From contig CM046311.1 of assembly GCA_025267735.1 (NCBI GenBank), positions 33,828,895 through 33,892,894 of the forward strand: a stretch of DNA of 64,000 nucleotides, read 5' to 3'. Positions 11,618 to 23,931 of the stretch are shown piece after piece. The position numbers and the translations under genes were made by a program. The notes under the pieces were generated by a model that searched no databases, was not told the DNA's origin, and worked only from the letters and a program-made list of their open reading frames with translations. Position 1 is the stretch's first letter. Every line of letters starts with the position of its first letter. The DNA is from Mactra quadrangularis (lineage: Eukaryota > Mollusca > Bivalvia > Venerida > Mactridae).

Positions 11618-14600
11618 AGGGGCGGATCCATTTTTTTCTAGGGAGGTCCAAACTTTTGAGAGAGATACTTACTTTCTAGGCTTTTTAAATGATACACAGT
11701 TAATTGCTTTAAATATGTCAGACAAATTTAAAGGTTTATATAATACATACGTCTCATATGATTCTCAATATGAATCTTGTATTGACTATATACTAACTCC
11801 TATTGAGCAACTAAGCTGTGTTAATAAATGCTTAGTATTAAATGATAATGTTCTCAATTTTTCAAGACATAGACCAGTACTATGTTCAGTAGATTTGTAC
11901 ATATGCAAGGAGCGAAATCAAAGCACTGAAATGATAGATTCACTATTCGTTAACTGGTCAAAAGTTAGCTCTGATGAAATAATAGCCTATCAAAATGCAT
12001 TAGATTTAAATCTCTTGTCTTATGATATGACAAATATGAAACTAGAAAGTGAACTTGATATAGACAAATATTATGATAATGTAGTGACAAGTATTAAGAA
12101 GGCATCTGATTTTGCAATACGCAAAAGAAGATTTAGACCTTTCTTAAAACCATACTGGTGTGAAGAGCTTACTAAATTAAAGAAACATACCTCAATGTTA
12201 CATAGTGTCTGGACGCAACGTGGAAAACCCCGCACGTATCAAGATGATTCTTATTTTAAATACAAAGAAGCTAAACCTAACTTTAGGAAAGCTCATAGAA
12301 AATGTGTTGCAAATTTTATGCAAAATCAGGACAATGAATTGAGTTCTACGGCTGAAATGGATAGTAAGCGTTTCTGGAAATTATTGAATAATAGAAAGAA
12401 GGGTATAAACAATAAAACATGTGAGCAAATGAACTTTAATGGTACAGTATATAGGGATGCTGATTCAATAACTGAACAATGGGTAAATTATTTTCATGAA
12501 CTTTATACACCAAGCACATATGATCAGTTTGATGGAGAATGGAAAAATGAGGTTGATCATCAATTGGGTGAATATATTCAGCAAACAGAATTGAACGGTG
12601 CAAAAGTATCAGTGATTGTAAATACAGATGATATCTCAAGTGCAATAAAGCAATGTAAGCGTGGTAAATGTTGTGGTGAGGATGGTGTATACTATGAGCA
12701 TATCATCCATGGAACTCAAACTCTTACAATCAGTCTCGGTAAATTATACACTGCCATGCTGCAATATGGGCATGTTCCTACTGAATTAAATAAGGCTAGG
12801 ATAGTAACCATTCACAAAGGCGGTAAGAAGCACAAAGATGATCCGAATAGTTACAGAGCTATATCGCTATCGTCATGTATATTAAAATGCTGTGAACAAG
12901 TCGTAATACGAAAAATGGAACCAAAATTATTAGATACTATTAACAATCAACAATGTGGATTCCAAAAACAATTAGGATGTGTTATGACATCGTTCTTACT
13001 TAAAGAATCTATCATGTACAGGAAAGAACACAATAGTAAAGTGTATGTTGCGTACTTAGATGCCCGCCAAGCGTTCGATCGAGTATGGCACAATGGGCTA
13101 CTGTATAAACTTTTTAATACTGGCATTGACTCTACTTATTGTAACTTTTTTGTGAGTATGTACAAATCAATGCAGAGTCGTATTAGTAACGGTTCTTACA
13201 AGTCATCATGGTTTCCAGTTAACCAAGGTACCAGGCAAGGAGGGTGTTCATCACCAATTTTATACCTGTTATACATCAATGAGTAAATATGTAAACTTAA
13301 GAAAAGTAATCTTGGAGTTTGTGTTTACGATCTGCACGTATCTAGTCCAACAGTAGCCGATGACATGGTACTTGTGTCTTATTCGAGAAGTGGTCTTCAA
13401 TCAATGCTAGATATATGTAATGATTACGCTAGAAAATGGAGATATCTATACAATCCAGACAAATGTTCTGTAGTTGTTTATAACACACCTAAAAGTGAAT
13501 GTAACTTATCCGAGCGATGCTGGTACCTTGGTGATGCTACTATCAGTGAAAAACTATCATATAAACATCTAGGAATTGATCTAGATAGTTATTTGTCAAG
13601 CAATACAAATGATATCGACGCGGCTAAAACTTTACGTTGTACACTGCTTTCTATAATGAGTAATTCATTGAAACAGGCTAGCTTAAGTGTTTCAACATGG
13701 AGAACTAAATACAAACAAGTAGTTATACCTAAATCCCTGTATGGGTGTGCTCTATGGACTAACGCATCAACTAGTGCAATCTCAACGCTGGAGCGATCAC
13801 ATCGTTTCTGCATTAAAATCATGCAAAATCTTATACCATATGCCGATTCAGATCTATCATTGAGTACATTTGGAATTACCTCGATAAAGACTGAAATATC
13901 TCTGCAAAAATTAGTTTTTCTCGGCCAATAATGTCGGCTTCCAATCCAATATCTACCTAAACAAATGTTTGTGAATAGACTTACCCATTATATAAATGAT
14001 GAACGACAAGTACAGGGATTTATTCCTGATATTTACCGCATTCTCAATCAGTATAATTTAACTGAATACATTGAACTATATATAAATACAGGTAGTTTCC
14101 CGTCTAAGTACCAGTGGAAATCAGTGTTAACTCGCAATGTTATACATGCAGAATATGACAAAGTTAGGCAAACTATTTAAGATAAACATCCTTGGATAAA
14201 TACGGATATGTTACTTATACGTAAACAGTATGTTCATTATGGCAAATTGATAAACATAAACCAATGTACAAATATCATGAGGTTGCTATACAAACTTTAA
14301 TAAAATTAGCCTCAATGCCAATACTTACTAAGTGTAGTAAATGTGACTTTTACACTGAAACAATTACCTTACATCGTATATTTCATTGTCAGTACTTTAT
14401 TACTGAACATAATGTCTAGGCTGAACTAGTTTCATTTTTTTGGATTAAGTGCGTACAGATATATGATAAGGCTGTCCTGTCTTGAACAGTGCAATTATTT
14501 ATTTTTGGCAGCACTTACAGGTTCTGCCGCTTTTAGATTATTTGTATGTGAACAAAGTCACTCATTGATGAAATGTGTATCTATGTTTTGTTAATATTTA

Positions 14601-14865
14601 CATGCTTGTATATATAACATGATTTATGTTTTTTGTTCTTTCTGTTCTCTATGTCTATAACTATGTACTAGTTTACTTTTGTTTATTTACTCATACATTG
14701 TCTGTAAATATGTAACTTATGTAACTCTCCAAAACTGGAGGTAATAAAAGTATATATATATATGCTAATGACTTACTGTCAATTAATACACTAATGGAAA
14801 GACACATTTTGGTAATTCAGGGCGGGGATCCGGACCCCCGCTAGATCCGTCTATGGGATGGTATT
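11618..14865 (-). mobile_element. GGCGGATCC-ended non-autonomous element split by a LINE
   Basis: GGGGCGGATCC near 11618 and the reverse-oriented end CCGCTAGATCCGTCTATGGG near 14845-14865 match the two ends of the element at 36830-37110 in inverse orientation. A LINE lies between. The homologous element after gene 5 (about 50838-51735) has the same two ends and no LINE. Confidence 0.5.
11657..14760 (+). pseudogene. Non-LTR retrotransposon (LINE), 5'-truncated and broken
   Basis: The frame opens inside an AP-type endonuclease domain (FLGFLNDTQLIAL, SRHRPV). Reverse-transcriptase motifs follow: GEDGVYYEHI, ARIVTIHKGGKKHKDD, YRAISLSS, LDARQAFDRVWH, GTRQGG and the active-site VADDMVL. Next come a C-terminal LYGCALW/LERSHRFC region and a zinc knuckle (CSKCDF, RIFHC). 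It is dead: in-frame TAA codons at 13284, 13929 and 14178, then a frameshift before the zinc knuckle at about 14330. The 3' end is a short TA-rich repeat after GTAATAAAAG. Clade not assigned. The original full ORF would have included the missing endonuclease N-terminus. Confidence 0.9.
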
Positions 14866-15104
14866 TATAAATTGATTTAACAAGATACATTTTCCTCTGA
14901 AAAAATCCTTGGACAAAATCCTGTTTTGAGGATAAAGTGATTCACTTAACTAAATTTTGATTTTTACAATTATATTTTTTATAAATCATAGACGACGGAC
15001 AGACGAACGATGGATAGCTGAAAAAAACTGTGTTCAAAATTAATCTAAAAATATACTCTATTTACAAATAGTTTCCGTTATAGTAATAACATTGCATTCG
15101 TCGC
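14866..15104. other. Gene 2 upstream flank
   Basis: Non-coding. GATAAAGTGATTCAC at about 14932 matches 51795 upstream of gene 6. A GACGGACAGACGAACG segment near 14993 recurs upstream of genes 3 (23268) and 6 (52916). Confidence 0.5.
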
Positions 15105-15166
15105 TATATTTTACCCAAATGTGAAAACGAAACAAGAAGTTTAAAGTCTCACATTTCTTGGTTAAA
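15105..15166 (+). promoter_or_regulatory. Gene 2 proximal promoter: TATA-like box and ISRE-like motif
   Basis: TATATTTTA at 15105-15113, then GAAAACGAAAC at 15123-15133, then ATG at 15167. Spacing matches gene 1. Confidence 0.5.
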
Positions 15167-15510
15167 ATGGCTGACGGTGGTAGCAGTCGGATAAAATTGT
15201 CGGAGGAAGCATTCGATTATATTTGTTCTGTGTGTGACCGAAGAAATATAACTAAAGAGGCTGTTAAATATTGTATTGACTGTAAGGATTATTGTTGTCA
15301 ACAATGTACAGATATGCACAAAGTGTTTGTACCTTTGTCTGGTCACAGTTTCTTGGATGTTGGACCAGGAAACCAATCTGGAAACCAAGCAACCTATTTA
15401 CCAGAGTTTCCGACGGAAAGATGCTGCATCCATAAGGGAAAGATCATCGATATGTATTGCCAGGAACATGATTCTGTTGGTTGCTATGCCTGTATAGCAA
15501 CGGATCACAA
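15167..15510 (+). CDS. Gene 2 exon 1: double B-box
   Basis: Same 344-nt architecture as gene 1, with all zinc ligands kept (C20, C23, C36, C39, C44, C47, H51, H60 and C86 through H114). ATG at 15167 is the start; the open frame runs back to a TTG at 15158, which is not used. The donor is AA|GTAAGT after 15510. Closest to gene 1 in the first B-box (CSVCDRRNITKEAVKYCIDC). T112-D113-H114 replaces the T-E-H of the other copies. Confidence 0.9.
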
Positions 15511-16744
15511 GTAAGTGTTAAAAGAATTATCTAAGCACTACAATTACATTTAAATTTATTACTGATATTTTATCATTGAAAGGAGATCTTTAGGTATGTG
15601 TAGGTGAATGGTGGGTGGTGTTAATATGCCAAAATAGACAAGTATATTTATCATAGAAATAGCACAGTTAAATCTATACTTAGTCTACTAAAAGATATAC
15701 ATGGTTAGTGTTATATCTGTTTAGTGTTATCAAAAATGAAATAGGTTACGCAAACAAATTTATATTTAGATATACCTGTCGTTTTAAAGGTCATGCAAAT
15801 TCATGTACTTAAATGATAAACCTGTGTAGCGTGTTCAATTACACAAAACGTTACAGAACGTTACATAACGATACATTCGGAACCCCTCGGCCATTCGCTG
15901 CGAATAACCTAATCTAATACACAAATTTGAGATCGTTAAGGCAATAAGTGATGTTTAAAAATTTACGGACTAAAAAGGAAACGTCACTCAATGTCTAAAC
16001 GATCATATATTTGTTTACTTTAACACCGGTAGTTTCAAAATAGAGTCTAAATATGTCCGAGATTTTTCGCAGCGAATGGCCGAGGAAATCCGAATGTATT
16101 GTTACGGAACGTTTTGTAACGTTCGCGGTAACTGAACGCATAGCATGTTTGATAGAAACATACCATGTTTATAGTCGCAATGTTTAAATAACCATACTGC
16201 TTTATGAACGTTGTCAATGATCATTAAAGTGGTACACAATGAATTTTCGAAAAATTGAAAGAGTCAAAATTTAGAACGCTCATATCATAAATAGATATAG
16301 TATTAACAATGTATGGGTTTTTTTTATTTACTGTATACAAATGTGTTCTCTAAGGTGCAGTTGTTCAAATATCAATATGCTCATACTACAGAAAGGTTCT
16401 GCACGTGGTAAAATAATAACATTACAAATCACAATAGTCATTTGTTATAGAAAATAAACTGTTTTTCTTTCATTTGTATTAATTTATTTATTTCTTAAAG
16501 AGGGAAAGAAACTAATATATAATTCCTTTAACCGGTCAAAGTAAATTCTTGTTTCAATAGACTCATAACCTAATGATCACAACTTCTTAAATCTATCTTT
16601 TCATACACATTTGGGAATTAAATGTTCCCTCTTATCTGAATCGCAAAAAGAGGAACATATCTTTACGGAGTTGTTATTAGAGTTTGTTTAAACACAAGTT
16701 TCTGTATATACATGTATGTGTAGAATAAATTTGTTTCATTTCAG
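15511..16744 (+). other. Gene 2 intron, 1,234 bp, with a MITE
   Basis: GTAAGTGT donor and CATTTCAG acceptor. The middle is interrupted by the inverted-repeat element at about 15826-16145; the rest aligns with the introns of genes 1 and 4. Confidence 0.8.
15826..16145. mobile_element. MITE with about 75-bp terminal inverted repeats
   Basis: The left arm (about 15828-15906, containing CCTCGGCCATTCGCTGCGAA) pairs with the right arm (about 16068-16145, TTCGCAGCGAATGGCCGAGG). About 160 bp of unrelated sequence lies between. Absent from the homologous introns. A single end of the same family is near 30855-30920. Confidence 0.8.
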
Positions 16745-18104
16745 ATCATGCCCAGAGAGTAAGATTCACTCGGTACCTGACATGTTGAACGTTTTGTTCA
16801 ACTCATCTGAAATTAAAGAGACAGAGAGTCGTCTTAAACAAATGATGATTTCCATGTCAAAATTGAGTGAATCTAAAGCTATCCAGTTGGAGGCACTCAG
16901 TAAATCAAAGCAGAATGCTTTGGAGCAAGTTACTACATTCCAAAATGTGCTGGAAGGTATAGTTAGACATGCTGCTGACAAGTCAAGACAAGAAATAGAA
17001 GATTCGTTCAAGAATGTTGAGAAGAAAATACTGAAAGATAAAGAAAACATTGATGACACTAACAATGTGTTACAAGATGCCGATGATAAGCTTACCAAAT
17101 CAGCATCCAATAGAGCACAACGATTTGTATGTTCAAAAGTAGCTCAGAATAACATCACTGAAGCAGAAATGATAAAGTCACAACAACAAACTGGTGCTCA
17201 TCGAGAAGTCAAGATAACTTTTGATCCTGACAATGCACCGAAAGATTACATCCAGGGTTTACATGGAATTGGTAAAGTACAGTTTCCTGGTAAGAAGAGA
17301 GTTGACCTGTACAAATTAAAAGGCAGTCAAGATATCAACATTAGGCTTTCTGATGATGACAAAGCGTGCAAGTCTTTAGGATGCTGCCTCATATCAAATC
17401 AACAACTTCTAGTTACTGATCGGGACAACAAGAAACTTAAACGAGTAGATATCAAGAAGATGGCTGTAGTTGATTACTGTTCATTAGGCTGTTATATATA
17501 TGGCGTATGTTTGGTCAATGATAAAGAAGTTGCAGTCGGATGTCAAAATCCAAACAAGATTCAATTTGTCTCCATTGAAAACAAGATGAAGCTTACAAGA
17601 AAGATTGATACAACTCACCTCTGCTATGGTATTGCTATGAAGTATGATCATTTTTACGTTACTGATTGTAGTGCTGCCTTGTATGTTTATGACATGAATG
17701 GTACACTGTTGAGGACAATAACAAATGACAATGCTGGAAGCAGATTGTTTACTAATAGTGCGCATATCACATGCAATGATGTTGGGTACAAAATGTTTGT
17801 TGGTACCTACGGAAAAGGATTTATATGTTTTGATGATGATGTCAACCACATGTATACAATCGATGATAATGCTTTGGCTGGTGTAGCTGGTTTGTGTTGC
17901 GATAGTAGCGGAAACGTATTTGTTGTTGGGCGATCTTCTAACAATATTGTACAATATAATGAAGATGGGGAGAAGATTGGTGTTGTTGTGAAACAAGATG
18001 ATGGGTTCACTCGCCCTACTTCTATTTCGTTTAATCCAAGAGATAATAAATTGTATGTGACATTGTTAGGCTCAGATGTATTGAAAGTGTTTGATTTAGA
18101 ATAG
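16745..18104 (+). CDS. Gene 2 exon 2: coiled coil and NHL-like propeller
   Basis: Intact 1,360-nt exon completing a 567-aa protein. The layout matches gene 1: last B-box ligand at C117, coiled coil about 135-265, six blades about 300-567. Blade-loop residues differ from gene 1: C-S-A after VTD at 422, R-S-S after VVG at 510. The stretch at 17831-18040 is almost identical in DNA to gene 5 (43830-44040) although the earlier blades are less alike, a sign of gene conversion. AATAAA candidate near 18450. Confidence 0.9.
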
Positions 18105-18990
18105 ACACAAGTACATTTAAAATGCAAATGTGAAGTTTGATTCAGTTAAAAATAATTCTACCAAGATGTATTGAAATAATAGACTAAAAATAGACACTAG
18201 TACATTCCTTGCAATGTAAAAGTGAAATTCTGACTTAGTTTGCAATGCTTTAGTTGTAAAAAGTAATAACTGACATTTTACACCTGTTAGTATAATACAA
18301 TGATAACGTATGTTTAGGACGCTTATATTTACTAACAGCTGTTTCAATTGTTAAAAAAATGATATAGATAACAGCTGAGCTTAAATCAAATACGTTTTTG
18401 AAATGACTACATATTGTAGTTCTATGTGATAATACTGTAGTATACTATCATAATAAAATATAAACAAAGTAACATAGTCCCGTTGTCATCCTTGAAGTAT
18501 TCACAAAACATCTTTAAGATGTGAATATTTATTTACAAAAACCCAACGATGTTTTCACATATGCAATTTGGGAATTTCTTGTTTAGTATGGTTTAGTTCA
18601 TTATCATTTCTTATCTAGGGTTCATGTGTAATTTTATGAATATGAGATAACGAGATAACTAAGAATTATCTCGTTATAACGAGATAACTAACTCGTAATA
18701 ATGAGATAGTATAAACCTTCAATATTTATTTTTATGCTTTCGTAATTTATCTAGTTGGATATGTATAATAGATAACAACAAGGTGGAAAATTCTACTTTA
18801 ATTATTGGTTAATAGTATTTGCTATAAATTACATTATTAAGTTAATGTTATCAAGATATTATTTTATTTTTTCAAATATTATTATGAAAGAAATTGAAGA
18901 ACAAATAATAAAAAAAGCAAAAAAAAAAAACAAAAAAAAACAAGTGTAAAGGTAATTACGGACAACAATGTTTATTGGCATATATAGTTC
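18105..18990 (+). other. Gene 2 3' flank (class I)
   Basis: Homologous to the flanks of genes 1 and 5, including the duplicated CDS-end segment (GATGTATTGAAATAATAGAC at about 18161). It lacks the Tc1-like insertion. In its place, about 18645-18710, are repeated GAGATAAC/TTATCTC words forming palindromes. Confidence 0.65.
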
Positions 18991-19121
18991 TTTTTTTCTC
19001 GGCTGTCAAAAGATGAATTATTTCATGGTGAAGTCGTGCTCTTTAACTAACATTCGTGATATTGTGATAATAATTAATCAATCAACATGGAATTATTCAA
19101 ATTTCGGCAGCCGAGAAAAAA
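18991..19121. repeat. Hairpin element, copy 2, with paired arm substitutions
   Basis: Left arm has CTCGGCTG (18998-19005), right arm CAGCCGAG (about 19108-19115). They pair perfectly, although both differ from copies 1 and 3 (CTCAACTG / CAGTTGAG). Confidence 0.75.
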
Positions 19122-20498
19122 GACAATATTAAGCTTAGAACGAGAAAAGTGTCTTGTTTTATTTCAACTGAGGCCACAACAATTATATTTTTTGAATAGA
19201 AGATTGTACTGGTTCTTTTGCTGTTAGAGTAGATTTAAACATTTCATGTCCCTTGTAAATTACCAAAAAGATGTTCTGGCAATTATCTATTGATTTTAAA
19301 ACTCACAATACTTAGTAGTGATTTAGAAACTGTGTAATCCCTAAGTAGAAAGGCAGAGGCAGGTTTCAAGATCTTCTTTCCTTAGCTGTCAAAGATAGAT
19401 CATTGTCACAATGAATATACAATAACATGTATTGTAACCTCTTATCCATTATCACTTACTGATAAGGGAAACATCCAGTTCCTTAGACATTCATGCAATA
19501 TGAGCAAATTGTTTTCACTGAATTTACAGCAGTTTGTGAACATCCTGTTCTTTTTTCTACTTGATGTAATGCTATATCATCTAAACTGGCCGTCATTGTA
19601 TGACCATGAGCTTATATAATCTAATGTCCCGGATCCTCCTCTTTAACATATATTCACACAATACGGTTTTGGTATGGTGTTGATATTTGATGGTGTTTAA
19701 GGTAGTTTGTACCATTTATATAATTATCAAGATGAGTAACACAGAGTGGTATTTTCTTGGATTTTTGCATACATATTTATAATAAAAAATTTACACACTA
19801 TATAACATCACGTTTGATTTTTTTGTGTTATTGTATATACATTATGTTTTTTTATGATGGAGGGTTTTTACTTACATGTATTTATTTTCTATAACATTTT
19901 TGTACAACGCCATTGAATATGTGATATAGAAATAGGCGATTAATCAAATGAAAAAGTTTAAATTTTAGGTTATTTGATGGTGTTTAAGGTAGTTTGAACC
20001 ATTTATATAATTATCAAGATGAATAACACAGAGTGGTATTTACTTGGATACATGAATACATATTGATCATAAAAATTTAGATCCACAAACTAGATTAATA
20101 AGATACGATTTAATTTTTGTAACTGTAATCAGTTGATTTAAGAATTTAGCGACTAGATTACACAAGCACCAAATGTTTACCGATATTTTTTTCAATCTTT
20201 TGTACAATATCGCTCAAATAAACATACATATATAACTAAATTGGGGAATGGTGGCATATTTCTGCCATCAGATATACATAATTAACGTGTTTCTTGAGTG
20301 ATTAACTATTTACGTAACTAGTTTTCCACTTCTTATTACGCTGGTAAAATAGTACAATAATGGATATTGTATGCTCTAGTTTGCATTTAATTCCTGTTTT
20401 GATCATTAATGCCTTAAAAAATACTATATGCCAATTGAATGTACAGACAATTGCAAGATTGCAAGGCCTTTGTGATAAGAACATGTTACAGTATGTAT
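19122..20498. other. Non-coding class I flank, truncated
   Basis: Aligns with 6361-7400 and then diverges. A segment of about 80 bp (TTGATGGTGTTTAAGGTAG...) occurs twice, at about 19681 and 19974. The spectrin pseudogene and SINE B of the other class I flanks are missing here. Confidence 0.55.
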
Positions 20499-20511
20499 GA
20501 AAACAAACAAA

Positions 20512-20801
20512 CAAAATTTGATTTGGTTTAACGCCGTGTCAACACAATTTAGGTCATTTTACGGGGTCCAGCTCACTTAAGCTAGCTTTCCTGAACCCTT
20601 GTCTATAATCAGTACTCACCTACCCTTCTTCAAGGCCGGAAACTACTCAATATTGTCTAATTAATGGAGAAAAAATTGACATTATTGTCATATTTTCATA
20701 GAAGGGCACAACCTCCCCGGGTGGGGCTCGAACCAGTACACTCTTCGGAACACGAGATTCCAAATCCCGGCGCGCTACCAACTGCGCTATCGACCAGGGT
20801 T
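20512..20801 (-). mobile_element. SINE family A with a 13-bp target-site duplication
   Basis: The tRNA-like head on the minus strand at 20801-20715 has boxes A and B; the tail is TGTTGACACGGCGTTAAACC. GAAAACAAACAAA flanks it at 20499-20511 and 20802-20814, an exact target-site duplication. Confidence 0.9.
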
Positions 20802-20814
20802 GAAAACAAACAAA

Positions 20815-21868
20815 TAAATGAAACAATTTGAACACGTTCAGCGACTTCAGTCATTTGCTTTTTCCCGCAGCGCAATGATATTGTGTTATTTGTTAATTAA
20901 GTTTTCAAAATAGTGTTTTTGTGTTTTAAATTGAGAATAGCAATAATGGCATATACATTTAATGCATTCTAATACCGAAGAGTATTACAAAATTGTAAAA
21001 TATTGTACATTCTTTGAATTGAGAATAGCAATAACTGCTAGCTTTCACTTCGAAATTGAACTTTTGTCTATAGGCTTTAGTAAAAGACCCGGCTATTTAT
21101 TTCACGGCGTCTCAACGCCGTGATATTGTGGTGGGTAGATTTTGATAGCAATGGGCAAAAGTCACGTGATAAAAAATGATAAAAATCCTTTCGATTTCCA
21201 CTGCCGACAAATTTATTGTTTTTAATGCAGTCATAGTACAGCCCATTTCCGTTAAAAGTTAAATAGAAAAATCATTTTTGGGGGAATCCATATAAACAAT
21301 TTTTCTTGCAACAATGCAACACACGAAAAATCAGCGTTTTATATCAACACATTTCCGCAAATCCTTTCGAATCACACGAAAAGGGGTAGGTATAAATCGC
21401 GAACCAACCGGACCAGGAGACCAGTTTAGTATACGGATACAGTTTAACAAATATGCGTATCATAATGTGTGTATAGTACATATATTATTGATATTTGCCA
21501 ATATTTTATTTGAAAAGATAAGACACCAATATCGAAATTATATTTTAAGAAATAACTTTGCAGACTTTAACTATTAAAAGAATCGTCGATTGCTTCATCA
21601 CATATTGTTGTAAATATTATATATTTCAACTGTTAGAGCATTTATCATTTGAAAACTAATTTGATATGATTCATATATTTTAATAATATACCTTTTTTCT
21701 TATTAGCCGACTGTATAAATAAAGAAGCGTAATCGTGTAACATTGACTCTTAATTCTTACTCTTATTGAGCATAAATGAAAGTGGTCGCTGCTCAGTTAA
21801 TACTCTACCGTTACTTCACAATGAACGAGGGGAAAACATTCGGACGATGTACAGGTGAGTTTGAACGG
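20815..21868. other. Non-coding intergenic stretch
   Basis: No gene supported. Two TTGAGAATAGCAATAA words lie at about 20931 and 21019. An 87-codon open frame at 21314-21577 shows no recognisable domain. Confidence 0.4.
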
Positions 21869-22340
21869 AGACACACAGCTCTACAAGTCATTCACTTATA
21901 GTGATATACACACATGATCGGAGACACACAGCTCTACAAGTCAGTCACTTCTAGGGATATATACACCTGATCATAGACACACAGCTCTACGAGTCAGTCA
22001 CTTCTTGGGATATATACACCTGATCAAAGACACACAGCTCTACAAGTTAGTCACATCTTGGGGTAAATACACTTGACCGGAGACACATTGCTCTACAAGT
22101 CAGTCACTTATTTGGATATTTACACTTGACAACAGACACACAGCTCTACAAGTTAGTCACATCTTGGGGTATATACATATGACCGGAGACACAGGGCTCT
22201 ACAAGACAGACAATTTATTGGGGTATATTTGTTACTGGCATTTTGTTTATTTAGGCAATTTGTAAAATGCCTGGCCATTTGATGATGCACAAGAGGGTAT
22301 GATCGGAGACACACAGCTGTACAAGTCACTTGGTGGGACA
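21869..22340. repeat. 53-bp minisatellite, about 7 copies plus an outlier
   Basis: Diverged units of AGACACACAGCTCTACAAGTC plus TCACTTCTTGGGRTATATACA run from 21869 to about 22235. One more unit is at about 22303, after an unrelated 65-bp insertion. Homologous to 1-160. Confidence 0.9.
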
Positions 22341-22533
22341 TATACACTTAATAGTACATTAATAGGATTATACATGTACAGGTAAAAAAACAAATAAAAC
22401 TATAAACAGCTGTCACCAGTTTTAACACCTTCATAATTCAACTTTATAAAGTTTGTGTCCCCTAGGGTTTGGCTAATTTTGACCCCAGGATATTACTTCG
22501 AACAACGTCTATAGAAATGATACTTTTCTGTTA

Positions 22534-22771
22534 GGGTTAACGCTAAAGAAACACATTGTATAAGACATATTACGGCAGTCAGTCAACTTACCCATCGTTC
22601 CTGGAAAGGCTTAATCTCTGGATTTAGTTTTTAACCAGATATTAGGCGCATACATCCGTCATTGACTGACAACTGCCCATCATGATTAAAAACCGGTGGT
22701 ATGAGCGATGATGCCAAAGAATATATTATGACCCTACAAGTATGCCCAACCAGGCCCAACCTTGCGTGCTG
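22534..22771 (-). mobile_element. SINE family B, head interrupted
   Basis: Paralogue of 348-571, with the same tail and body. The head ends at GCGTGCT, where family A begins. Confidence 0.7.
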
Positions 22772-22779
22772 CAAACTTT

Positions 22780-23045
22780 TTATTGGGTTAAACCACATGT
22801 CAACACAATTTTAACGGCGTCCAGCGCACCTAAACTAGCGTCCCTGGACCCTTGTCTATAACCAGTACTTACCTATCCTTCCACAAGGCCGGAAAATTCT
22901 ACATATATATTATGAGTTGAGGAACATTGACATTATTGTAAAATTTTCGTGGAAGGATATAACCTCCCCGATTCGAACCCGTACCCCCTTCGGAACACAA
23001 GATTCCAAATCCCGCCGCGCTACCAACTGCGCCACCGATCCGGGT
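22780..23045 (-). mobile_element. SINE family A nested in family B
   Basis: Paralogue of 582-848 at the same position relative to family B, so it was duplicated with its block. Flanks TGCTGCAAACT and TGCCAAAAACT are the eroded target-site duplication. Confidence 0.8.
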
Positions 23046-23394
23046 TGCCAAAAACTACTGTGGTGATACTACATCCTAAATATAAAGAAGTTCTAGGTCT
23101 CATGATTTTTGAGGACAAAATATTTCAACATTTAGCAATGTAACACCATGTTAAAATTTAGACCCCTTAATCTTTGTACAGGTCCTTAAGGTGATACCTC
23201 ATATCATAAGGACGTTCTTGGCCTTATTTTTGACAATAAGATTTTTAATGATTTATTAACGACAGACAGACGTACGCTGGATAGCTGAAAACGAACTCCA
23301 CATTATCTAATTTAATCTCAAAATTTATTTTAGTGACATGTAGCTTCCGTTATAATGATAGAATTGCATTCGTCGCTGTATTTTACCCAAATTT
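23046..23394. other. Gene 3 upstream flank
   Basis: About 23050-23160 is homologous to 850-960. The GACAGACAGACGTACGCTGG segment near 23268 resembles sequence upstream of genes 2 and 6. No gene. Confidence 0.5.
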
Positions 23395-23438
23395 AAAAAC
23401 GAAACAAGAAGTTTAAAATCTCACATTTTAAGGTAAAA
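23395..23438 (+). promoter_or_regulatory. Gene 3 ISRE-like motif, one mismatch
   Basis: AAAAACGAAAC at 23395-23405 is GAAANNGAAAC with the first G changed to A, 33 nt before the ATG. The upstream TATA-like box is also altered (TGTATTTTA). Confidence 0.4.
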
Positions 23439-23782
23439 ATGTCGGACGTCGGCAGTATCCAGGTGAATTTGTCAGAGGAGGCATTCGATTTTATATGTAC
23501 CGTGTGTGACCGAAGAAATAAAATCAAAGAAGCCATTAAATATTGCAAAGACTGTAAGGATTATTGTTGTCGACGATGTACAGATATGCACAAAGATTTT
23601 GCTCCTTTGTCTGGTCACAGTTTCTTGGATGTTGGACATGGAAATCAATCTGGAAACCAAGGAACCAGTTTACCAGAGTTTGCGACGGAAAGGTGCTGCA
23701 TACATAAGGAAAAAGTCATCGATATGTATTGCCAGGAACATGATTCTGTTGGTTGCTATGCGTGTATAGCAACGGAACACAA
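23439..23782 (+). CDS. Gene 3 exon 1: double B-box
   Basis: ATG at 23439 begins MSDVGSIQ. All eight B-box-1 ligands and the B-box-2 ligands are kept. This is the most divergent first B-box of the set (CTVCDRRNKIKEAIKYCKDC, then RRCTDMHKDF), more basic near the third ligand pair. Donor AA|GTAAGT after 23782. Confidence 0.9.
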
Positions 23783-23931
23783 GTAAGTACTAAAGTAATT
23801 AAATTAACATACATGCATATAGTAACATTTTAATATATAATTACAGTTTACTTTTGGGTATGTGTAAGTGACTGATGGGTGTTGTTAATATATCAACAAA
23901 CGCATATAAAATGACTAAAAAGATTTACATG

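Noticed and set aside
20647..20835. 62-codon minus-strand frame with SIAQLVARRDLES
   Set aside because: It is the SINE A tRNA-like head read in one frame, a common false ORF.
21314..21577. 87-codon + strand frame
   Set aside because: Low complexity, no recognised domain, no splice or promoter context.
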